Shown piece by piece: positions 55,848-64,000 of a DNA stretch of 64,000 bases. The DNA is taken from assembly GCA_029948255.1 (NCBI GenBank), contig JALIZF010001640.1, positions 434,001 through 498,000 of the forward strand, in the 5' to 3' direction. Under the pieces are notes generated by a model. That model made no database searches. It saw only the letters and a program-made list of their open reading frames with translations, and was not told where the DNA came from. The stretch's first letter is position 1, and the number at the start of each line of letters is the position of its first letter. Made by a program: the position numbers and the translations under genes. The stretch is from Telmatactis stephensoni (taxonomy: Eukaryota; Cnidaria; Anthozoa; Actiniaria; Isophelliidae).

Positions 55848-57965
55848 CGGTAGCAGCAAGTGATAACATCTGCGCATGCGTCAAACTTCAGTGCGCGTTC
55901 TAGCGAAACTCGTAATGGCGGCACGAAACTAGTGAAATGTGGCAGTTTGAAAGGATTATTTCAAGCTATTCGTACTTCCATGAACACTTATTATCCACCC
56001 AAAATATTTATGGAGTCTTTTTAAAGCTGTCTGTATAAAAAAGGTATCTTTTTTCCTGCTAAATTTTGCTAAATTTCTCACTTGGTTTGGTTGACTGAAG
56101 TGTGGAAGAAGTGGTTTGTTGACATGTGTTCATGGAAATTCTGAATGGCCCTGGAGCTATCAACAATGAATTTTAGGACAGTGTACCAAAAAGGTAGGTC
56201 TTTATGCATCAGTATTTCTTGTGGGTAGTTAAAAATAAGGATCAAAAGCTTTTATTTTAAAATAACAGCAAACTCGATCGGAGTTATTCCTCTGAAATCC
56301 CATTTTTGTGTGATTTTGACAGTGATTATTTGTTACACCCCAAGATATATCCCACCTAAAATCTCGAAAAATGATATTGCCACTGTTGGTGAAGTTGAAT
56401 AACGACTTCAAACGATTATCTTTTAGGGGGGAAGTTTGAGAATTTTGATGGTATTTAGCAATGTGTAATGTACAAGCAAATTTCATGCTGGTCAAAATTA
56501 AGCCTAAATTAATCTTCAATCACTTGATGTCAACACTTTGCTTCTTTTGAGGCTGTTATTGAGCATTGAGCATGAATTATTTTCGGGAGTTTGAGAAATC
56601 AGTCAGAAAAGAGAGGTCCTAAGTGTCCTTTACAGTTGAGCTATTTTTTCTGGATGCCAACTTTACAATTTTACTCATGTATATGCATACAACAATGAAT
56701 CTTATAATTATAATATTGTAAAACCTTCAAGATAAGATAGATCTGCATTGAAGGAGGGATCAGACCTAACATCAAGATGCTAGCTAAGCATGTTAATTAT
56801 ATTTATCCTGAAATTTAACAGCCAGAACTTTTGAAAAAAGTTAAATGGATTGTGTGTTTATGTCTGTTTGCCAACACACGTACTGGGCACTTCCTAACTT
56901 AATTACTAGGTAAGTTAAGAAGTGTACAGTCTGTTGCAGGCACCCCACTCTTGTATATATTTATAGATCCTTGCTATTACGGAAACTAAATGACAATCCA
57001 AAGGGTGTCCACTATAATGAGAGGTGATAAAGTCAACTAAATTGCCATCTTTTCCATTATTCTCATAGATTTGCAACCACTATACATGAGGGTTTCCTAG
57101 CAACTCAAACAAGCCAGCTCATATGCATAGTCCAGTATTTGGAGATGGTGTTTATTAGATGCTATTAGTGAAGTGATATCAATAACTTCCAGGCTATGAT
57201 ATGTAAAAGGATCACAGCCAAACACAACATTTTTTGTTCTTGAACTATTTCAGTAGTATCTGTACACATATATTGGGGTGTGTATCATTTACATGTGTAG
57301 GATTATTTAGTGGGTGTGCATAGTTTAATGGTGTCAAGTCTGCTTAGTGTGTATGGATGTACTGATCTAGCAGCTGTTTGAAGTTGCATTTGAAATATTA
57401 AAGTTTATGTTGTTTTTAGATGATAACCTGTTGAAAATCTCTTTTTCTTTAGCTCCACAATTTGAACAAAATTTGTTAATCATAACAGGTACACAAGTAT
57501 TACAGTAATAAGAAATACTATTGCAGTTTATATGAATACAAATTGATTTAAATTGTACGTGTAGACCTTCTGAAGCATTTTTAAGTGATAAAAGCATTAA
57601 AACAGTCATCACTTGAAGTTCCTTTTCCGTGTTTGTGTTTATTAAATGTGGCATAAAACTCGGTTTAGCTTTATATTTGTAACGTGTACTGCGCAAACCA
57701 AACATTTTCGAAATATTTTCGGCTTTACTGCATTCAAATACTAAAGTTGAGTATCGGTTTTGCGAGATGGTTATAACTTTTATGAAAGTAAGAAGAAAAA
57801 CTTGTCTTTCCTGCCCTCAACAAACAGAAAACAACAAAGAATAAGCAGAAGAACGATAGCGAATTTTAATAGAGCCGCCATTTTCATTGCATGCTCCAGC
57901 GATCACATGAATTCCGTTCAGCGGACCGCGCATACTCGCAACGTTATCACTTGCTGCTCTACCCG
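55848..57965. mobile_element. Candidate 2.1-kb TIR element
   Basis: GTAGCAGCAAGTGATAAC with a CGCATGCG-like continuation at the left (about 55850-55885) is repeated inverted at the right (GTTATCACTTGCTGCTCTAC, 57941-57960). GGCGGC and GCCGCC lie just inside each end. The interior is AT-rich and mostly non-coding apart from one 112-codon frame. The ends agree over about 18-30 bases; no target duplication was fixed. Confidence 0.55.
57367..57705 (-). CDS. Unrecognised 112-residue open frame with a possible zinc ribbon
   Basis: The frame contains CNTCVPVMINKFCSNCGAKE, a C-x2-C ... C-x2-C pair of knuckles as in zinc ribbons, after a basic N-terminus (MFGLRSTRYKYKAKP). It sits near one end of the 55848-57965 candidate element. 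It could be a transposon protein fragment, a captured exon or chance. I do not recognise it. Confidence 0.25.
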   Translation of the reverse strand: MFGLRSTRYKYKAKPSFMPHLINTNTEKELQVMTVLMLLSLKNASEGLHVQFKSICIHINCNSISYYCNTCVPVMINKFCSNCGAKEKEIFNRLSSKNNINFNISNATSNSC

Positions 57966-58280
57966 GTGACATTCGTTGCATTCCAACGTTTTGCGCGACA
58001 CTTACTTACACCATGTTACATGGACAACTAGTCAGAACGTCCGGTTAAACGATTTTTACCTCAAAAATAGAAAATAATTTGTACTTTTTATTTTTAAAAC
58101 GTGTAATGTGTAGTAGCCGATTTAAAGACCAAATTAAGTCCTCAGATCGATACGGTGGATAGACTATGATTTTGAGTCACTCTAGGTTTTGTTTTAGTTC
58201 TAGCCTCAGGGGAGGGGGAGGAGGAAGAGATAAGGGCTAATAATATTTATACTAGAAAAATGATTTAGTCTCCTACGTGT

Positions 58281-58951
58281 CAATCTCGTACCCAGAGCCT
58301 GCGTTCCTCTTGGTCAGCGACCGAGAAACGAGAGGCTCTGGCCAATACAATTTTTTTAGTCCGCTATTTACGGACTAGGCTCAACTCATTACGCATGTCA
58401 AGCTCTATCTGTGACAGAAAATTGCTGATCGAGACTGGCTAGCTTATTTTTATGCACCGTATTTAGAAATATACTCAGAGGTAAAGAATAATATTTAAAT
58501 CACACAAATGACTCACATAATATGTGAGTCATTTGTGTGATTTATTTCACGTTTTGAAGTCTGACAGGTGAATTTGAATCGATAGTCCAACGGCCCTCTT
58601 CAAAGCACGATCTTCAACGACCAACGGGCCGCAAATCTCCTATATAACTGCACTAAATCTTATCGCTTGCTCATATCCTCTCGACATGAAGTAGTCTGAC
58701 AATCTTTTTATATTCTGACAATGGTTCAGGCTATTCTGAACAATTTTACTTATCGAAAATCGATCTGGAAGTAATAATTTAGGATAATTCCGGGAAATAT
58801 CGATTCTCAAAATATGCGAAGAATGCAAAATTCAAACGCTCCATCTATTGTTCTGTCAACCAATCAGAGTGCTCCAAATAACTATATTGGCCAGAGCCTC
58901 TCGTTTCTCGGTCGCTGACCAAGAGGAACGCAGGCTCTGGGTACGAGATTG
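58281..58951. mobile_element. 671-bp element with a 9-bp target duplication
   Basis: Ends CAATCTCGTACCCAGAGCCT and its exact inverse, arms about 70 bp, flanked by CCTACGTGT on both sides (58272-58280, 58952-58960). Nine-bp duplications are typical of Mutator-like transposition. The arms are almost identical, so this looks recent. It contains the palindrome at 58497-58543. No transposase. Confidence 0.85.
58497..58543. repeat. 47-nt perfect palindrome
   Basis: AAATCACACAAATGACTCAC.. and its inverse meet around a single central A (58520). It lies inside the 671-bp element. The TGACTCA core repeated on each arm is also an AP-1-type site, probably by chance. Confidence 0.75.
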
Positions 58952-59588
58952 CCTACGTGTGGGACGAGCGACATCAAGTTTGGAGCATGCACGTAATGAA
59001 CATTTAGTTTGTATTGCACGGTAATGTGCTCGAGAATGAGGTTCGTGATTCCCGATTGATTTCTAGAACCTCGCTACATTATGTATCAATCAATTCCAAG
59101 AACCGACATTTCAATACCCTGAGTATCCAGGATCAGAGATAATTACTTTTCTCTATTCTTCTAATGACCAGCGTAAATAAACATGTGCGAGACCAGTCAC
59201 ATGCTACAAACTATTCGGAGTATTGGTAATTCGGATATGCGTATTTGATTTCAAAAAGCACAAAAACTCTAGAAAACAAAGTTTAAATAACAAACAGACG
59301 TCAACCCAAAACAAAACTAATATGTATTTGTATCTAAAGTGAATTACAGTATGAAATTATAATTCTTTTCAGTGTAACTTGGACTTTTTGCTGACATGTG
59401 TTTGTTTACAAAACGAGCAAAGACAATGCGAAGAATTTGAGTTCATTCAAAGACAAACTTACGGTCAAATTCACGCCCGTTAAACATACCTGGCGTTTCA
59501 AATGTCCATCAAAACGTGAAATAAATTATCTTGAACTTGATTTATCAGTGTTTTTCTCCAAGCTTTTGTTGAAAGAGCTCATTTGGAC

Positions 59589-59705
59589 TAAGGCCCCGTT
59601 CACACTACAGTATTAGATCGATCTGAGATCGATCCAGTCTAGTACATCGCTTTAAGCTGGAACGAACTCAGATCGATCTAGAACTGAAGTGTGAACAGGG
59701 CCTTA
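59589..59705. mobile_element. 117-bp MITE
   Basis: TAAGGCCCCGTTCACACT and (reverse) TAAGGCCCTGTTCACACT are near-perfect ends. GATCGATCT motifs recur inside in both directions. It lies about 50 bp from the larger foldback 59758-61516. The duplicated target is TA or TTA; the ends are ambiguous. Confidence 0.72.
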
Positions 59706-59757
59706 ATTTCCATTCAGTGACTCTGAAACTGCTGGCTGTGAATCCTCCTTTGCTTAA

Positions 59758-61516
59758 GGTGTCTCGATCGAAATTCCGAGCGCATCGAGGCACTTTGATA
59801 AAACGCTTCCAAAATCTTCCTTTCGTCTTCGATTGCAATAATTTTTTTTGCTTATTGTACGTCATTTATTGAGAATCACGAACACACTAAAAATATATGG
59901 AAATGATACGCGAATGAGACACAAAATAGCAAAAACTACACACCACTATTTTCATAAAATTGCAATTTACGCAAAATCGAGCGCTAAGATTTTAACCGCA
60001 TTCACAGAATCATGAAACGCTAACCTAATCTAGCTGGTGGATCAGTAGGAAAAAAATTGTAGGACAGGATTCTGAGATAATTCACGATGTTTGAAATTGT
60101 ACCTCTTGAACTGACTCGGAAGTTTGGACTCTTCTTGCGTTATCCAGTTTAGCTTTAACGCCGCCACAATACACGGACAGAATGATCAATGTTTCTTCTA
60201 ACTACCTGCCAAGTGAAATTGTCTTTGGTTAGATAGAAGAAAAGCTGTAATCGGCCGTATAAGTGAAGGTTTATACTCCAAAATACCCACAAATTGCAAA
60301 ATGCACGTTTTTCGAAATTAGAGAAAATTTAACCGTGCAATTCGAGCGAAACCTCTCAATAAAGAAGTTCCGTCCTTAATACAAGTTCCTACCTGCATTT
60401 TGGGTGTTAGGCTTATTTCATTGCTGCAAAATGAAATTTTAAAGTAAGGCACCTTCACGTCGCTGCCACTCGAATCGTTTGTTGTTATCGGATTGCCACT
60501 ATGCAAATTGACTAGCCTCTAAGGATTCACACTTTTGACAGGGGGCGCTAACATGCATACTTTGTTAATTTATACACCGCAACTTCATTCATTCTCGTCA
60601 AAACCCCCCAAATATCTCCGAATATGACGAAAGTTGGCTTTTCATTTTTCTTTGAAAAAAGAATGAAAATAAAAGCTGAAGTTGCGGTGTATAAATTAAC
60701 AAAGTATGCATGTTAGCGCCCCCTGTCAAAAGTGTGAATTCCTTAGAGGCTAGCAATTTGCATAGTGGCAATCCGATAACAACAAACGATTCGAGCGGCA
60801 GCGACGTCCGTGAAGATGCCTTACTTTAAAATTTTATTTTGCAGCAATGAAATAAGCCTAACACCCAAAATGCAGGTAGGAACTTGTATTAAGGACGGAC
60901 CTTTTTTATTGAGAGGTTTCGCTCGAATTGCACGGTTAAATTTTCTCTAATTTCGAAAAACGTGCATTTTGCAATTTGTGGGTATTTTGGAGTACAAACC
61001 TTCACTTATACGGCCGATTACAACTTTTCTTCTATCTAACCAAAGATAATTTCACTTGGCAGGTAGTTAGAAGAAACATTGATCATTCTGTCCGTGTATT
61101 GTGGGGGCGTTAAAGCTAAACTGGATAACGCAAGAAGAGTCCAAACTTCCGAGTCAGTTCAAGAGGTACAATTTCAAACATCGTGAATTATCTCAGAATC
61201 CTGTCCTACAATTTTTTTCCTACTGATCCACCAGCTAGATTAGGTTAGCGTTTCATGATTCTGTGAATGCGGTTAAAATCTTAGCGCTCAACTTTAGCTT
61301 TGCGTAAATTGCAATTTTATGAAAATAGTGGGGTGTGGTTTTTGCTATTTTGTGTCTCATTCGCGTATCATTTCCATATATTTTTAGTGTGTTCGTGATT
61401 CTCAATAAATGACGTACAATAAGCAAAAAAAATTATTGCAATCGAAGACGAAAGGAAGATTTTGGAAGCGTTTTATCAAAGTGCCTCGATGCGCTCGGAA
61501 TTTCGATCGAGACACC
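59758..61516. mobile_element. 1759-bp foldback element with TTAA ends
   Basis: The left arm (to 60585) and right arm (from 60679) are inverted copies of about 830-840 bp around a spacer of about 93 bp. Ends are GGTGTCTCGATCG and its inverse, with TTAA on each side (59754-59757, 61517-61520). Arms differ by scattered substitutions and indels. Matching short frames at the two ends (starting MTYNKQKKLLQSK) are mirror images of one sequence, not genes. Confidence 0.85.
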
Positions 61517-61948
61517 TTAAGTTTTGCCGCAGCACAGCGTGGTTTTGAAAATCTTTTTCCCCATAGAGCTCTTATTTTGCATGACATCGATGACTTTTGT
61601 GATGAATGAGCTTATCTGCTTGAATTCTTACTGAATAAACATTAATTGAACAGCCTAGACTGAAAAAAAAGCGATACGCGGCTTCTGATTGGCTGAGAGC
61701 AATGAACGAACGAAAATTTACCAATTGGAATTTTAGTGAGTAAATCTCGATATGTATTTAAAAAACTCATTAATAATTCATAAGGCAAACACAATGAAAA
61801 TCGCCACCGTGACGAGTGTCTTTATATCTGATAAAGATTCGGCCTAATTTACATCAACTTTAACCTCGATTTTCTCCAAGATAAATGAAGATATTTTTGA
61901 ATTTCTTTTAGAGAACAACTCTAATATGTGTTGGAGTTTTTTAAGCCG

Positions 61949-62066
61949 TATAAAGAACGAGAGAGAGTGTTTTATCGGTATAAAGATCCTCGCCTACGGC
62001 TCGCCTACGGCTCGCCTACGGCTCGGATCTTTATATCCGATAAAACACTCTCTCTCGTTCTTTATA
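61949..62066. repeat. Long hairpin with a triplicated loop
   Basis: A 41-nt left arm (61949-61989, TATAAAGAACGAGAGAGAGT...) pairs with 62025-62066 with one extra base. The loop (61990-62024) is three copies of CGCCTACGGCT. It could be the core of a small element or a hairpin transcript. ETS-like CTTCCGG and CpG-rich DNA follow at about 62130-62180. Confidence 0.65.
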
Positions 62067-62415
62067 CTATACTTATTATATGGCAATTTTTTCAATTTTT
62101 ATCTCCTTTTTTTAGCATTACGATATTTTACTTCCGGTTTATAGGAGCGCGCGCGTCTACGATTCGCGCCTTTTTGCACGTTTGCAAACGATCAAGAATG
62201 ATACAAATGAAGCGAAAATGTCCAATTCAAAGACGGTAATTTTGGAAATAATTCACAAACAAAGATTTCTGTCAGCATTACCTTTTCAAAGAAAGAAGAA
62301 GAGTCTTTTTTGATAACTTTTGGAGCTGATTTGAAATTATAAAGTGGACCTTTAGAGCCAAAATCAACACCGCATTTTTTTACTTTGACACGAAAAGCTT
62401 ACCGACAGGATTGGT

Positions 62416-62628
62416 TTGTCAACTTGTGATGGACTCATGGTGCGTTTTCCAAACATTATAAACGACATAAACTGGACCAAAAATGTGTTTTCTCGTAAAG
62501 ATTTCAGTGAAGTTGCTACTAAAGACTTGGAGATAACACGTAAGCTCAAGTTTACTTTGGACCTCAAAAAGAGAATGAAAACATTTGACATTGACTCCAG
62601 AGTTCGCCGAGGTAGTTTGCAGGATTGA
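62416..62628 (+). other. Unrecognised 70-codon frame; no gene claimed
   Basis: The frame MSTCDGLMVRFPNIINDINW... ends in a basic stretch (LDLKKRMKTFDIDSRVRRG). Codon use is not obviously different from surrounding DNA, no splice partner or domain was recognised, and chance is the simplest reading. The stretch 62070-62900 holds nothing else I can name. Confidence 0.15.
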
Positions 62629-62924
62629 AATAACTCAAAACTGTAAGTTTAATCTATGATTGTTTAGCTCAGTATGAAAGCATTTTTGTGAAGAATGACG
62701 TCCTTTATTTGACTGTGAAGTTTTTGTACCGTACGAGATTTGTTTTATTATAATTAAAAATATAATTATTTTGGTCGATGAGTAAAAGTTTTCTTTAATT
62801 TATTAGAATGGAAAGAAAGTAGTTTAGTATTAATTTTTTAATTTTTCATTATTTTTCATTTTGAAAAATTGTTTGAACGATGCGTTGCAAGTTAATTCTT
62901 GGTGTGTTTTCAAAATAGTTTGCG

Positions 62925-63035
62925 GTCCGGGATATTTTCCGTAATCGCCCACGGGCATTACGGGGGGATCCAGACCGCCAAACAGCCAATCAGAGCGCGC
63001 GAATTCACCGGAAGTAGTTTGTGCCATATAATAAA
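62925..63035. repeat. Second copy of the GC-rich block found at the DIRS-like 3' end
   Basis: GTAATCGCCCACGGGCATTACGGGGGG, AACAGCCAATCAGAG and GAAGTAGTTTGT recur in the same order and spacing as at about 41796-41878. The GTAATC..GATTAC-like core is itself palindromic. Either a solo terminal repeat of a DIRS-like element or an independent dispersed repeat. Confidence 0.55.
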
Positions 63036-63423
63036 AGGATATACTGAGAAAGACTCCGACATGTCTCCTCCTTGAGCGCGAGGTAGTGCAGGTCATGGCT
63101 GATCATGCAAAAGGGGCAACCAGAGTACGCTCCATAGAGCCTCTTGTTTTTGCGATGATGCGATGCGATGATGTTTCCAATCATTCGAATTGTGCAAATG
63201 CCTCTAAAAATAAGGGCTCAAATAACCAAGATTAATTCCACTTTACAACAGACTACTGTACTACTATAACTGAGGGTTAGTTATTCGATTTAAAACACTT
63301 AGTCACCGATGATCGAGTAGCTAAATGGCTTATAGTTCACACTTAGGGAGGTTTTCTAAACTTAGATTATACTAACATGTATTCAAGATATTTTTATCTT
63401 TTATTATTCATATGAGACAAAAA

Positions 63424-63575
63424 TTTCCTCCCTCAGCAAAAATCAACATGTGAGTCGAGTGATTATTTGTAAAATACTTAATGTAGAGGTAGTGTGTGAG
63501 AGAGTACAATGTCCTCAATTAGTGCGCAAGCGCTAGAAGACTTGGACACTTAAATAGTTATTTATTTATTTACTT
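63424..63575 (+). mobile_element. SINE, copy 3 (3' part only)
   Basis: Matches copies 1 and 2 from CAGCAAAAATCAACATGTGA to AATTAGTGCGCAAGCGCTAG and the ACACTTAAATAG..TTATTTATT end. The tRNA head is missing, so this is a 5'-truncated insertion. Confidence 0.8.
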
Positions 63576-64000
63576 TTCTCGTGGCGATGTGCCTACTGGC
63601 ACGAGTTCAGGTATATTTGAATGTCCCAGAGATGATATATCATCCCTGGCACGTTAAAATTGCGGAAGCCGTTAAAGATTTTGATTTGATGACCACGGTA
63701 CATCAAAGAAAACCGACTTAAGTGTGAACTAATTTACTGTAATAGCTTTATTGGCCTTCATTGACAAAAACAATAATAATTTACATACAAAAGAAAACAA
63801 ATACCACTACTAATCAGTAATACATGGTCACAACAGGGTTTGGTGCAAAACGGGAATTGAAGTTCTATGCAAGCCACCTCCCCTCTAAATGGTAACAGGA
63901 AATGAATTTTCATCCGTTAGACAAATCTATTAAAATCTGATAAATGTTCTCAGTTATCTTTATTTCAATATTTCTACAGATTCTATGAATATCAAAATGA

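Noticed and set aside
59668..61609. Two matching frames starting MTYNKQKKLLQSK on opposite strands
   Set aside because: Mirror copies in the arms of the 1759-bp foldback; no independent coding evidence.

Overview
This looks like nuclear DNA of an anthozoan cnidarian, most likely a stony coral. The DNA is AT-rich with intron-rich genes and no operons. One gene resembles a coral skeletal-organic-matrix protein (signal peptide, PAN/apple domain, fibrinogen-like domain), and the repeats are of kinds common in cnidarian genomes: DIRS, Ty3/gypsy and LINE retroelements, tRNA-derived SINEs, and many inverted-repeat DNA elements with TA, TTA, TTAA or 9-bp target duplications. The organism is inferred; no database search was possible.

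Left half, minus strand (about 0.4-31 kb): one large gene. I assembled 28 coding exons by hand, from a signal-peptide exon at 30907-30976 to a probable last exon at 732-747. They encode about 1460 residues: signal peptide, twelve Calx-beta-like domains, a short linker, one transmembrane helix and a very short basic tail. Every Calx-beta domain is built from two exons, a short N-half (100-139 bp) and a longer C-half (224-245 bp). Intron phases alternate strictly: phase 2 inside each domain and phase 1 between domains. Domains 1-2 and 3-4 are sister pairs, and domains 5-6 (probably 5-7) match 8-9 (8-10). The introns hold a (CAGT)n array of about 540 bp, a 12-bp minisatellite, several inverted-repeat elements and, in the largest intron, a 4.14-kb Ty3/gypsy-like retroelement with gag and protease only. 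That retroelement sits inside an older 145-bp MITE.

Middle (31-48.5 kb): no intact host gene seen. A decayed DIRS-like element (reverse transcriptase at about 35.0-35.7 kb, tyrosine recombinase at about 41.0-41.7 kb) is split by a 5256-bp TTAA-flanked element. This has 1.2-kb terminal inverted repeats and carries a degraded open-reading-frame group of a type I associate with an uncharacterised cnidarian family. A further 403-bp element is nested in one of its arms. Next come a LINE 3' remnant, a Harbinger-like 857-bp MITE with homopolymer G/C tracts, and three adjacent pentanucleotide arrays spanning about 0.9 kb.

Right part (48.5-64 kb): two SINE copies and a third 3' fragment, a 5'-truncated CR1/Jockey-type LINE (51.5-53.1 kb), the two-exon PAN plus fibrinogen-like gene (53310-54551, plus strand), then a run of palindromic DNA elements. 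These include a 306-bp TTA element, a 2.1-kb TIR element, a 671-bp element with a 9-bp duplication, a 1759-bp foldback with TTAA ends, and a long hairpin with a triplicated loop. Both recognised host genes are predicted to act at the cell surface or outside the cell.
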